A DNA stretch of 64,000 nt from Agarophyton chilense (taxonomy: Eukaryota; Rhodophyta; Florideophyceae; Gracilariales; Gracilariaceae): positions 62,001 through 126,000 of the forward strand of contig JARGXX010000031.1 in the NCBI GenBank assembly GCA_030374765.1, written 5' to 3'. Shown one piece after another: positions 28,581 to 39,967 of this stretch. Each line of letters starts with the position of its first letter. Position 1 is the stretch's first letter. The notes beneath the pieces were generated by a model, which saw nothing but the letters and a program-made list of their open reading frames with translations, was not told where the DNA came from and made no database searches. The translations under genes were made by a program, and so were the position numbers.

Positions 28581-30845
28581 GAGCGTACGGGTGTGTGTGC
28601 TTTGGAGAGAAGATTGGCCGGAAGCAACGAGACCAAGCACTAAGTGTTGGGGGAGGAGCGAGGGCGAGGTGCGATTGAGAGGTCGAGAAGAGTTCTCGGG
28701 GAAACCGGTGCGCAATGGTTGAGATATGAATGAAAATATTGTGACTCAGAAGGGGGAATGGTGGTGCGAGGAAGACCACCAATGGCAGGTGAAGCGGCAG
28801 AAATGGACGTCCGGCACGCATGTGCGCTCACACGACGGTGGCTGTGAGGTGGGAGTTCGAGATGTGGGCGCGAGCTCGGCGGCCACGGCGACGTGGGTGA
28901 CGTGTCGGTCAGTGGCGCTTCTGATTGCGATGCGCGACGCTTGAGAAAACATCTCGCACCACGCCCTGGTTGGCGCAACGACGCCGCGATGCGCGCTGTT
29001 AGGTGGCCAGCCGGCATTGCGTATGTGCTCCACGTTCCGTGGCCGCCCCTAATTGGTCGTGCTGCTCAATTCGGTGGCGGTTTCCTGGATGAGATTTGCT
29101 GCGGTTGTGGGGGTGCTGGCTCCAGTGTCGACAGTGTGAGGCCCGTCCTTTATTGGGCGTGGCTGTTGGGCAGTGAGCCAGTGTTGTGAGAGATATTGCG
29201 CCATGGCGCGACTTGTTGAGTCTCAGCGATCGCACAATTACAACTTACTCAAGGACACGAAATCAGTCAAATCTTTGTAGTGACAAGAAACAGGACTTTG
29301 ATAGACTTGCCTGCCAACCTCCAGATGAATCCCCTGAAAGAGAGCTGCTTATGTGTCTTGCATCGCCGTTGTAGCCTCGGCTGGTGGCTTTGGGTTTTAT
29401 CGCTTCTCTTCATGCTTCTGAAAGTGAACTTTACAAAGTGACTGCTATGTTCTTAAGCATGTATTGTATAGTTTAAGGATTGTTGAGGATATTGTAGGAA
29501 ATACATTCGGCCACATCAAGCTGACATGCGCCGCATCCCATCCCGAACTGCGAAGCTAAGTCGCTTTGAGCTGGGCTAGTACTGACATGAGGGATCGGTC
29601 TGGAATCCCCAGTGCCGAATGTTTTTGCTTTTTATGCTTCTTTTTTCTAGTGGTCTCCATCTTTCCTTGGATTCAGAGATCGTCCTCTGAAAACGCAATT
29701 TTGGGAGCAAGTGTTTCTGGCCACTTGAGCATTCTATAATCATTTTTAAAAGCACCACAGGCTTTGATATGTGTGTCCGGAGCCTCTTGGTTCTCTTCTC
29801 ATATCTGGGATGGCGCTACTGGCTGGCAATGCGAAAAATGAGGGGAGCATAGGAATCTCGATTGTGCATACTGCGTTACGAAAGGTAAATACTGATGCAC
29901 GGAGAGGTGCAATAGACATTAATGTGAAATACAAATCCAACGGACGGCTCATGTCTGGTGGCGTTTCTGGAGGCAGCGCAAAAATGTTTCAATTGGTTGA
30001 GTTATGTTGAGCAATGTCTAACATTTGGCAGCCCCGTGTACTGTTAAAAGGTCAATTTCCAGATGACATGGTTTGTCCAACTTGATGATTGCGAATATCT
30101 CAACGGTCCTTTGTTATCACACTCCAACCAGTGTGATAACTTACCTTCGTAGATTATCTACGGTTGTTATATCTAAACATCTTAACGAGTTTAGGACTGT
30201 TTCCCAGAGCGGCGCGCCAGCTGAAAATGAATAAATTCAGCACAACTCTTACACTAAGCCAACGAACGACTTCCTTACATCGCAGCCTTTGCGCCTTTGT
30301 TCTGGCTGTGCAAGCCGAGCCGGCATTGAGCTCTTATCACATTGTCACATTGTGGACATGCGTTTAATTAGTATTTGAGATTTAACGATACCGTTGAGAC
30401 GAATATCAGTCGCATGCGTACCCAGTCGCCTAGGGATCGTTCTTCCAGCGCGGCAAACGTCCCAATAGATGAGATTGCACAATGGTTTTGATGCCAAAGA
30501 ACGCTTCCCCTCCCTCTGACGAATGCTCGCCGCTGGCCCTTGAAGAGCCGTCAACGAGAACTACGCGGCTCCCTGCGGCGCAGTAACCAAACGAAGCGCA
30601 GAAGAAAATCAAAAGAAAGGCTCCCAGAGCCGTAGGGTTCATTCTGCATTCTGATTGGCTGCCCGCCAAGGCACGCAGAGCCAGATGCGGCACAAAAGCC
30701 GCCGCCGGCACCGCCGTCGCCATGCACTTTTCGTTCGGGGAGCTCGCAAACTGCCACACACGTCCGCGTGTGCACCAAAAACCAAGCTGATCTCGCCCAC
30801 CCACCCTGTCCGCCACCCCCTTTAGTACGTGTGTGCTCGTCGCAG
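28581..30845. other. 2.3 kb divergent interval with one 5S rRNA gene
   Basis: Apart from the 5S rRNA at 29503-29622, no gene was recognised. Frames on both strands are short. The final ~150 bp before 30846 are pyrimidine-rich. Confidence 0.4.
29503..29622 (+). rRNA. 5S ribosomal RNA (copy 2)
   Basis: 120 nt with the same core as copy 1. The terminal stem acattcggc/gccgaatgt pairs perfectly, which fixes both ends. The internal control region is intact, and a T-rich terminator (tttttgcttttt) follows. It lies 5.9 kb from copy 1 in the same orientation, with unrelated flanks. Confidence 0.95.
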
Positions 30846-33182
30846 ATGAGCTTCTTCCGTGTGGCTACGCTGCGCACAATGGTTGCTCTTCGTACCGCCT
30901 TCGCGCCAGCGCTTCCGTTGCGTGTTACTCCCTTCGTTTCTACCTCGCGTCTCGCATGTCCAGCCGCTGTCCTTCGCCCTTGCCTTGTGCGCTCCTGCGC
31001 TGTGGCGTCCACCCTGCCTTCGCAGTCCAACGGCGTTGCGCACAGCCCTGATGCACCGGAACAGCTTACCGTTCTTGATGCCGCTGCTGTCTCCTCTTTA
31101 ATTGAACCTCCGCTCGTGCCGCCCGAGTCTGATGCAAACTCAGACCACTCTGCTCCAGATGCCGTGTCTCAAGAGAGGCCTACTATGTCGTCGTTTCGCT
31201 TGTCTGCACCCACGGTGGAGCGTCTGGCGAAAAATGGTATCATTCATCCCACCGAGGTTCAGGCCGGTACCTTTGACAAACTTTACGACGGAAAGGACTT
31301 AATCGCAAAGTCCCGCACTGGTACGGGCAAGACGCTCGCCTTTGCACTGCCTATTGTAGAGCGACTGGCTATTTTGAAGCAAGACTTGAAGTATGATGCC
31401 CGGAATGGCCCTGCATGCATCGTGCTTGCCCCCACCAGAGAGCTTGCAAAACAAGTTGCCCGTGAGATGTCATACATTGGTGGTGGCTTAAACATTTCTG
31501 TGCAGTGCTTCTATGGTGGCTCTGCCTACGGTCCACAGGAAGGTGCGCTCAGACGAGGCGTTGATATTGTCGTCGGTACACCAGGCAGAATCATGGACCA
31601 TCTCGATCGGGGAAACCTTCGTTTGTCGAACATTGCCTTTGCCGTTCTAGACGAGGCTGATGAAATGCTTAGTATGGGTTTTGCACAAGATGTCGAGTCA
31701 ATTTTTGAGACTTTACCTCCCAAGGACGAGCGTCAAGTAATTTTGTTCTCGGCTACAGTTCCGCCGTGGGTCAAGAGTCTTGCTGCCCAATTCCAAAAGG
31801 AGGACGTCATCATGTTTGACGCTATCACATCCGGTCCAATGGCAGCTACAACTGTTCGTCATTGTGCTGTTCGAGTTCCGGAGCGTGAAGAGGCTAGAGC
31901 TTCTCTACTTGCGGATATTATCGCTGTGCATAGTCCTACAAAGGATGAAAATCTGGAGGCTAATGGCGTTCGAACACCGAGTCGTGTCATTGTGTTCACA
32001 CAGACAAAGAGAGAAGCTGATGATCTAGCTACTTCGGGTGCTCTGGATGGCTGTGGAGCTGCCGTGCTTCACGGAGACGTTTCTCAGAAGCAGCGCGAGG
32101 TGACCCTTTCTCAGTTTAGGAATGGACAGTTTCAGGTGCTTGTGGCAACGGACGTTGCTGCAAGAGGCTTGGACATCAGTGGTGTGGATGTTGTGGTGCA
32201 GTATCGAGTTCCCCAAGACACAGAATCTTACATCCATCGTGCGGGACGGACGGGACGTGCTGGAAGGTCTGGTACAGCTGTAGTGATGTACAGCGATCGA
32301 GAATTCCGCAACCTACGTGTTCTGGAACGCGAGTGCAAGATTAAATTCGATATGGAAGTGGCGCCTGCGCCAGAGGCGGCATTGGAAGCGGCGGTAGACG
32401 TGGCAATTTCCAACGTTTGCACTGTTGACGAACGCGTCCTCAAGCATCTGCTTCCACGGGCCGCAGAAATTGCAAAGAAGGGCGAGGAAAGCACAGAAAC
32501 TATTGCCGCGATTTTGGCCATCGCCTCTAGGCGGGTGCGGTTAGAAGATCGGAGTGTGTTAAGTGGGGAGAAGGGGATGCGCACTTTGCACATCAAGAGT
32601 GAGAACAGGCAGCCGCTGACACCCGGGGCGGCACTGCGACTAATCAAGGAACTATCAAGAGACGCCAAGCTGGACGGAAATGTTGGGCTCATTCGAATGT
32701 GTCAGGATGGGTCTGTAGTGCTCGACGTACCAAGCGAGGGAGCTGATGAGCTAATCATCACAGGCGGGAAAGTAATTTCTGACACTGGACTCATCCTTTC
32801 GCTCTGTACAGGAGTTCCAGTGTTGCGCGATAATGATCGTCGACGGGATGATCGGCGTCGCGATGGACGGTATCGCGATGATCGGCGTGGCGATAATAGA
32901 CGTCGCGATGATCGCCGAGGATCCTTCAGAGGCGGTGCTCGAAGAGACCAGTTCTCCCGGGGCGGCAACCGACGAGATGCGTACGGACAAGAGGGCAGCT
33001 ACCGACGAGATTCGTATGGAAAAGAGGGCGGCTACGGACGAGAAGCATACGGAAAAGAGGGCGGCTACCGGAGAGACAGAAATGATCGGGCCGGGTACGG
33101 TGGACGTGACCGACAGCGATACGACCGACGAGACGGGTTTCGTCAAAGGCGCTCCGCTGATTTGTTGTCTGACGACTTTTGA
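30846..33182 (+). CDS. Chloroplast RH3-like DEAD-box RNA helicase
   Basis: 778 residues. The presequence (MSFFRVATLRTMVALRTAFAP...) is Arg/Ser/Ala-rich, plastid type. The helicase core holds the Q motif (HPTEVQ), motif I (RTGTGKT, about 155), PTRELAKQ, GTPGRI, DEADEML (about 269), SAT and ARGLD...HRAGRTGRAG (about 464). A GUCT-type RNA-binding domain follows (about 570-640; GMRTLHIKSENRQPLTPG...). The last ~120 residues are an Arg/Asp/Gly/Tyr repeat tail (RRDDRR, then GKEGGYRRD units). This order is that of plant RH3 and the nucleolar RH2/GUCT helicases. In plants RH3 aids group II intron splicing and 50S ribosome assembly in chloroplasts. The start at 30846 begins the presequence; 30768 is an alternative. 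Confidence 0.93.
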   Translation: MSFFRVATLRTMVALRTAFAPALPLRVTPFVSTSRLACPAAVLRPCLVRSCAVASTLPSQSNGVAHSPDAPEQLTVLDAAAVSSLIEPPLVPPESDANSDHSAPDAVSQERPTMSSFRLSAPTVERLAKNGIIHPTEVQAGTFDKLYDGKDLIAKSRTGTGKTLAFALPIVERLAILKQDLKYDARNGPACIVLAPTRELAKQVAREMSYIGGGLNISVQCFYGGSAYGPQEGALRRGVDIVVGTPGRIMDHLDRGNLRLSNIAFAVLDEADEMLSMGFAQDVESIFETLPPKDERQVILFSATVPPWVKSLAAQFQKEDVIMFDAITSGPMAATTVRHCAVRVPEREEARASLLADIIAVHSPTKDENLEANGVRTPSRVIVFTQTKREADDLATSGALDGCGAAVLHGDVSQKQREVTLSQFRNGQFQVLVATDVAARGLDISGVDVVVQYRVPQDTESYIHRAGRTGRAGRSGTAVVMYSDREFRNLRVLERECKIKFDMEVAPAPEAALEAAVDVAISNVCTVDERVLKHLLPRAAEIAKKGEESTETIAAILAIASRRVRLEDRSVLSGEKGMRTLHIKSENRQPLTPGAALRLIKELSRDAKLDGNVGLIRMCQDGSVVLDVPSEGADELIITGGKVISDTGLILSLCTGVPVLRDNDRRRDDRRRDGRYRDDRRGDNRRRDDRRGSFRGGARRDQFSRGGNRRDAYGQEGSYRRDSYGKEGGYGREAYGKEGGYRRDRNDRAGYGGRDRQRYDRRDGFRQRRSADLLSDDF

Positions 33183-33428
33183 AAGACAAGCGTTGTTTGC
33201 AGGCGGGCGGTGGAGGGTACACATGTAGGCGAAAGGTTCGTGAACCAGATCATGATGAATGGAACGTGAGGGTGTACGAGTCGGTGCACACGGGCATAGA
33301 CGATAACTGACAACATGAAGAAATCGGGACGTATATGAGAAAGCGCGCCGAGTGCGCGAACGTAAAAGAGTAAAGTTAGGCGTAAATTTGTGTTGTGTGT
33401 GAAAGTAAGATTGTGATGGGGGTAAGTT

Positions 33429-34145
33429 TTACGATACAAGTGCTTGAACCGAGACTCTATCAGCCGTCCGTTTTGGGTTGATTTCGATGGCGGCAGCGGC
33501 GGCGTCTTCACTTGGGGGGGGAACAGAATTGCTTTGCTCGATGATAGTAGGTTCGGGCTGATCTTGATCATCTTCATCATAGTCGTCGTCGTCGTCATCT
33601 AATGGTGCTGATGATGGGATTGGCGGTTGTGGTAAGGCTTGGGGGAAAGGTTTCGGAAGACGGGGAAGTGTAGAAGGAGAGCGAGGATCTGTTGAGGTTT
33701 CTGTTCGGTGCGTCTTGGGTTGATGGTGGTCAGAGGATGAGGATGAGGCTGGAGAACGAGGCCGCTTGTTGAAGGGGAAGGATGGTGTGTCGGAAGATGA
33801 ATTGGGCGTAGCCGCGGAGGTGTGCCTTGTCCGACGGCGACGACGTATTGGTGGGTCAGAGGCGCCTTCCTGAGGAGTTTCAACGCGCTTGAAGACGTGC
33901 CGGAGAAAGTCAAAGCTTTCGTTGCGCATGACGCAGGCCTTGAGATGTTGAGGAAGAATGGTGTTACTGTGGCGAGAGTGAGCGATATCTGCAGCCTCGT
34001 GTAAGACGTTCTCCATCATGCATTCTAACGCCTTCGCAACAAGAACGGGAGTGACAGTGGCTATTTTACCCACGTCGTCATCGGACTGCATCATCTTCTT
34101 GATGCGAGCAACGGGAAAGGCTGAGGTGCCCTTTCGACGGCCCAT
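33429..34145 (-). CDS. NC2-alpha / DRAP1 transcription corepressor subunit
   Basis: 238 residues. Residues 8-80 form a histone fold typical of NC2-alpha: FPVARIKKMMQSDDDVGKIA, then TPVLVAKALECMMENVLHEA, then SNTILPQHLKACVMRNESFDFL. With NC2-beta (Dr1) it clamps TBP on DNA and blocks TFIIA/TFIIB entry in the nucleus. The rest is a low-complexity tail: a basic RRRRRTRH cluster that may be a nuclear signal, Ser/Pro-rich sequence and an acidic DDDDDDYDEDDQD stretch. HAP5/NF-YC is the main alternative fold relative, but the FPVARIKK opening favours NC2-alpha. A canonical TATAAAAG lies 176 nt upstream. Convergent with the RH3-like gene. Confidence 0.9.
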   Translation of the reverse strand: MGRRKGTSAFPVARIKKMMQSDDDVGKIATVTPVLVAKALECMMENVLHEAADIAHSRHSNTILPQHLKACVMRNESFDFLRHVFKRVETPQEGASDPPIRRRRRTRHTSAATPNSSSDTPSFPFNKRPRSPASSSSSDHHQPKTHRTETSTDPRSPSTLPRLPKPFPQALPQPPIPSSAPLDDDDDDYDEDDQDQPEPTIIEQSNSVPPPSEDAAAAAIEINPKRTADRVSVQALVS

Positions 34146-37100
34146 GACTGAGGGGGCTGGCTGGGCGAGGAGGGCCGGCAGGGGAGGAACGGAAGACGCA
34201 GCGTGCTTACAGCTGCGATGGGATGGGGAGAGTGGATGAGTTGGGCTTGCACGCGAGATCGGAGCGGAGTGGACGAGGGAGGCGGCACAGCGGTGGCGTT
34301 AGTGTGTGCGTGGGGAGCTTCTTTTATAGGCGCCCACGTTGGGTGCGGGCTGGACCTTTGGGGGCGGGCGCGACGCTTGCTGGCATGGCGACCAATTTGA
34401 TTGTGTCGTGTGCCGTGCGCACGCGTGACGGAGAGGTGGTCCGTAGGTCCGAGACGAAGGGCGGGGGGCTGCGCCCGATGAATTCTGGCGAAATGCTCTC
34501 GCCAATTGCAGTGTTACACATGGGCGGGACAGTAAGAAGGCCCTTTCGTTTGGCGCTTGCGTGTTGCGTTTCGTGACGCGACACTTTCGCCACACCCCGA
34601 CATCGAGACCCCGGCGCCATCTTTCTCCTCCCCCCGAAGGCGGATACCTTACGTTGCTCATGCCCTGTAACACACTCTTCATGCCGTCGCCGTTAATCAA
34701 CAACGCCGAAAGTTGGTTGCGGGCTGCGGTGAAGCATTGCTTGTCGGGCTCTTGAGACTGGATGCGGCCACCATGGCGCTCTGTCAGAGTGCTGCGTTCC
34801 CGGCTGCACCGGCTTTCCTTCTGTGCGCACTTGCTTTACGCCTGAGCTTCACTGCTGAGTTTCATCAATTTCTGTTTGTTCTTTTTGTGGGCGATAACGG
34901 CATTGCCAACCAACCAATGAAACCCACAAAACTCGCTGTCCGCCCGAGTCATCGATCTTCGATGCACGCCAGTATCTTGGGACTCTGGAACGTAGATTAC
35001 CCCCATTCACTATCTTTGCGCTGAGACTTCATGCTGAATCACCGCCCAAACTCTTCCATACGTCTTTTGCAGCAAGCTTCTATTTGTAATCCAAGTCTTG
35101 ATATCAGCAATACGGTTCGCCCACCATTTCATATAGTATTCGTTTCCTGCGGATCACCTTCCAAACGTTTCGCTTATCGCTTATCAGCGAGCTGACATTG
35201 CAACTTGTAGATGCATATAATCGATGCATCACGCCACGATAGCATCATGGTTTACAAGAAGCGATTCCTTCATGACCTTCAAAGAATTGCAATACCTAAC
35301 GTAGAAATACACAGTACGTATACACCTGCAACGGCGAAAACCTTTCTGCATCTGCCCAACGTGAACGCCAACATGCTTTCAACGCCTTCACACTCCTTCC
35401 GATCATTGAAACATTCATGAGCATCACTGAGGCGGTGACCACAAGCGAAATAGCTTCTCGCTCACTTTCAATGCATTCATTCTTTTCGAGAAATAATCAA
35501 GGCTTCATTCTTCGGGTTCTACATCAGCCCCAGAACAAAGTCACGATTCAATCAAACCCACTATACGTTTCGCTCTCCTCTCTCCCCGTCTAGTTCTTGG
35601 GCGTCGCATCCCATCAGACCGCGCTGTGACCACTTGAGAAGGCGCTTGACTCGAAGAATGTTTCATGCAACAGTTGCCAAGCTTCACCTGCGGCATTTTG
35701 TTTCTGAATTGGCCAGACACGCCTGCAATTTACCCTTCGTACGAGGGGTGTGAGGGATAATTTTGGGTTTTCCCGACGAACGCAATATCGTTGATAGAAA
35801 GCTCTTTCACGGCAATTATTATGTGACCGAACAGAAGCCACGTGCTTGTTTGTGTTCACGGAGCAAGTGGATGAAAAACTCTCGGGAGTGGCAGACATTT
35901 CCCGTTAGACTCGAGTTGAATTATGACCAAGGTCACTCTGCCCTATCGCTCCCTCCTTCTCTCTACAAGATGATACGTTTCTCAGCCTGGCCTGGTCAGC
36001 AAATTGTTGCACCTGGGTAACGTAACCCCTCCTTGCTTGTGTAAGAAATGTTATCATCTTCAATGCTCAAGTTCGTGCGATAGTTTCCTCGAATTGATGA
36101 TGTTCACTCTTTCATTTTATTTCAATGTCCATTCAACATCAAGGATGATCGGGGTCAAAAAAAGGCCAAGCAAATTGGAAACCCTTGTGCTGTGTGCAAT
36201 GTAAGTGCAAAGCATGCATGGCTCAATTCACAATCCCATTGCAATATCTTTTTCATGAAACCATCTTAGATGAGAACCATTCTTATTCGGTAAAACAGGC
36301 AGACAAACAAGAATCTGCAATGCCCTTTATCTCTAAACTTTTTCACAGCATCACCTTCACAAAAGTTGTAGTGTTCCCTTAGCAGTAGCACCTCGCAGAA
36401 ACGTTGTAGTGATGATGTACAATTCGGGAATTTTCGAGACAGAAACGACAAGATGAATCGTAGACTTGAATTTGATGGGGGATGCTGCAGGTGATGGCTC
36501 AAAGAAGCTCCACCACGGTGATATTCAACTGAAAGAAGCAAACCTTGATTGCAATCTTTGGGGGTTGCTGTTGTTTGCAATTCCATCGATAGGCGCGTAT
36601 CTCTGCGCTTGCAAGCTTCTAAACGATTCGGATAGATGAAAGGAATACATTATTGCTCGACTACTTCCCCGGCTCAACTATTTCCGGAATACGAACACTA
36701 TCTAGAGGCCTATTGTTTTCTAATCGTTTGCTTCCGGAACGTACCGCATGTATTCTAAATTCCCTTTCAATCTCAGTATAGCCAATACTTCTTGAGAGTA
36801 AATAAAAGTGTACAGGTCACGGCCACTATTCCGTCATTCAGTTCCACTCAATATTCGTAGTTTATGAAGAAAGCACTCAGCTAGTAAGAAGCGATGGGGA
36901 ACATGTGATTGAATAAGAGAACAAGTGTTTGCAAGTAGTATCAAAGAACACAGTTCATCGATATTTGACTTGACGTGCATTTTTCTTGTGAGGCAAGAAA
37001 GGTCTTCTATTATGCACAAACGACATTATACAGCATGCTCTTTAATAATGTTCGTCGTCGGACTCACTCAACCATCATGTCGCTCAATTTTCAGAGAATA

Positions 37101-39388
37101 AACTGTAGCAACCCGCAGCACACCTTAGCGTTTAAATTAGTCTGTTGGGAGCTCCGTGGTCCATTACATCCATCTACTTCAGTGTTGGGGTCTATGGAAA
37201 GGGTTGAGCTGTAAAACCTGATTGTCGAGAGAAGCTTAAGTGGGAAGCGAAGAGGTACTCCCGTTGCTTAAGTCGCTTAACACATGAACTATCTCCATTG
37301 ATATCAAGAATGAAAAGTCCATCATTACGATATTCTCTGCCGCGTAAGGTTCAAGAAATGGACACATCTACTGATGTACATCGCTTTGCCATCCACTACT
37401 TTTTCCGTTCGATATATCTACTTTCATCATTCTCTCTGAGGCTCATCTGACTCTGGATCGATAAAAGATAAAGTGATATACGGAAATTAGTGAAAGCTGG
37501 CTCGTGCCCTTTCGGGCTATATTTGCTGTGTTGAGAAGTGGGTCCCACTCGCGGTTGGATGGACAGTGTTTAGAGGACTTTGATTACCGCTGTGTTCTCG
37601 TTCTGCAGTGAATGCATCCTGTGAGATCGTTCGGCGCCTGTGCGCCGTCTGAACTCCCCACGCGACATATGTGCTGTTCTGCTATATTGACGATCTTCAG
37701 GGCCATCGGTGCTCTCCTATCATAGGAGTCAGAGCTCTATTCTACGCAACAAACACCGCTTTAGATTGCATCTCTACTCTGACGGGGGGCACAGGACGAC
37801 GAGCTACTCTGTACCCATCACAATGTCCCACTTGGCAAGTCATGGCGAATTACTCATTCCTGGTATCATGGGCATGACAAGCGCATCGGACAGATTTTTT
37901 TCGTTTCAAATTCGGAAAGCGCACTCCACCAAAAAGGTTGATCATTCGGGTAAAGCGAAGACAAATCTTGTACGCTGTGCTCTCTTCTTATTTTTGTATT
38001 GATGTCAATGATTGCTGTCTGCTGAAACATGCCAAGTATTTTTGAGATGCAGAGTTAGGAAAATGGCGATTCTTTGAACCTGTTTAATGAGGATGTCGTG
38101 CTTAGGCCTGGTGTGATGGAACCATGAGGTGATAAAGAAACTATGGTTAGCTATGAACGTTGATCAGCGACTTTGTCTAAGAACAGGACCAAGCAAACGA
38201 GAAAAACACATTCCAACGAAATACTGTTGTCCAGTGCTAGTTTAAGAATGACAAAAAGTACTAGTTGCGATGAGTTTATGTTTTATTCTTCTTTATAGCG
38301 GTTCATCAATTTCATGTTTTACTGTAGAGTGGCATTTGTTGTAGAAACCTCTTTAAGGTTCTGGAAGGCAACTAGAAACTGCTTTATTGGAGAGAACAAT
38401 GTGAAAGCATCTAAGGGAGTCTATACATCTTTGAGTAGAAAATGTAAGAACCATTTTAGAACAAAATGATATGCATCTAGAACAAATTAGAAGCACTTCA
38501 GAGCAGTATGAAAGAAATGGAGGCTAGAAACTGTGTGAAAGAAAACGATGTCAAGCCAGAGCTTTGAAAGATTACCCACGTCTAAATGTGCTTTAAACTA
38601 TCAGTATTTACCACCACTATTGAAAAAGAAATACGTTCACAACGACCATGAACATTGCACGTTAAAAAGCATACCTTTTATTTTCGTTGAACCAAGCAAT
38701 GCTTGCTGTCAATCGTATTGTTTTCGCATGAACAGATTAGAAAATTGCGGCAACCCTTAAACTGGAGACTTAAAAAGCTTCAGTTTCTTGCCAGTTTTAA
38801 GAATCATTCCCGAAGAAAAATTGAATAAAAAACTGAAACAAGAGCGATAGATATGCGATAAGTGGGGCCTACTTAGAACTTGTTGGCAATCGATCATTTA
38901 TGAGGTCTACATATGGTTTGGCTTTTTGTAAAGAGACGCTACAGTGTGAATTTCGTAGCAGAGAAGAAAAATATTTCGCTTCAATAAGACTGTTTATTCT
39001 TCCTACTACAAAAAATTTGTCCCGCCGCTAACTAGTAATAGAAACGATAGGTCACGGTGACGGACTTCTGACGAAGGGACAAAGGTTGATGAGATTCCCA
39101 CGAAGCGAAAAGGCTTCCGCTTTGAACTCCCGATCTATGATCCAATATCTGAAAACGTATCCACGTATTCAACACAATGAGTCACCGAATCAGAAAACCC
39201 ACATGAACCATGTGGTGTTCATGGAACCTGCTGCAGAACATTTTCAACCGAGAGCACGTCGCTAAGTGGAAGTTGGTGACCCCGCTCGCCTCAGTTCTCC
39301 GTCTTCGCGGAGATTTCAAGGCAAATTTGCTATCGAACGCTGTTACCCGTCCCGTTGCAATCACAAGAGGTGATTTAAAGAGAATCCA
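34146..39388. other. 5.2 kb gene-poor, AT-rich interval
   Basis: Beyond the NC2-alpha promoter, base composition turns AT-rich and stays so. Frames are short, cross all phases and show no domain. A plus-strand frame at 37709-38002 has balanced composition but no recognised family. A weak inverted repeat lies near 38757-38803. I saw no tRNA, snRNA or intact mobile element, but old transposon remnants would be hard to recognise by eye. Confidence 0.4.
34321..34328 (-). promoter_or_regulatory. TATA box for the NC2-alpha gene
   Basis: TATAAAAG on the minus strand, 176 nt upstream of the ATG at 34145. Confidence 0.45.
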
Positions 39389-39761
39389 TTGGATACACTT
39401 GGGGAAAACGTGCGTCAGTTAGCAGAAGCGTTCGCAATGGGAGAAGGTCCACGTTTTCAGTATCCCAAGGAAGTTTGGTCGCCCGGGGGTGGTTGGTGGC
39501 CGTATCCAAGGAAATGGCGCTCCAACACTGCCATGACTCTCGCCTTGATCTTCGCTCTTTCCATACCGGTGGTCATCATATCCGAGAAGAAGATGGTAAG
39601 CAATCGCGTTCCGATATCGCTATGCATTTGCCGTGCTCGATTATAGTAGTTACTCTAACATGCGTATTTTGTCCTGCGAAACAATGAAGGTTACCAAGGG
39701 TCAACCGAATAGACGTATCCCGTGGAGACCCGGACTGCAGCCAGCTGACGAAAAGCAATAA
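39389..39761 (+). CDS. Small two-exon single-span membrane protein, probably mitochondrial
   Basis: Proposed exons 39389-39595 and 39690-39761, joined in phase 0 across a 94-nt intron (gtaagc...atgaag). The predicted 92-residue protein has an aromatic segment (FQYPKEVWSPGGGWWPYPRKW), one transmembrane helix (TAMTLALIFALSIPVVII) and a short basic tail ending RRIPWRPGLQPADEKQ. The WSP.GGW.P.P..W..NTA...S..RPI-type layout recalls small accessory proteins of the mitochondrial inner membrane, possibly of complex I; that is a resemblance from memory, not a firm match. ATG 39437 (gcaATGg) is an alternative start. Unspliced reading stops 17 codons into the intron, while the spliced frame restores a sensible tail. 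Confidence 0.5.
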
Positions 39762-39967
39762 TTGCCTGGGGATCGCCGTGCGTGCGTGAGTGCGTTTGGG
39801 GTCGAGTAGTAGAGTATGAGTAAGGAAGCCACTCATGTCCGTAAAGCACGGTTTCTTCAATGGATGCTGTGCATGACTAGCGGTCGTTGCGGCTAATCCA
39901 CACGAAACCGTGGCCTGGAAAAAACGTTTACGAGGAACAAACAAGCTACAAAAGGTTTGCAGTTCTT

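Noticed and set aside
29396-29420. atcgcttctc resembling the 5' end of U2 snRNA
   Set aside because: Similarity stops after ten bases; no branch-recognition or Sm site follows.
30120-30160. ataacttaccttcg resembling the 5' end of U1 snRNA
   Set aside because: Only the donor-complementary bases match; the following stem loops of U1 are absent.
32833-33228. A 131-codon frame with RAATDE repeats within the RH3-like helicase tail
   Set aside because: A +2 phase shadow of the repetitive Arg/Asp/Gly-rich tail, starting inside the gene.
37709-38002. A 97-codon frame in the AT-rich desert
   Set aside because: No start context, domain, splice continuation or recognisable homology; left as background.
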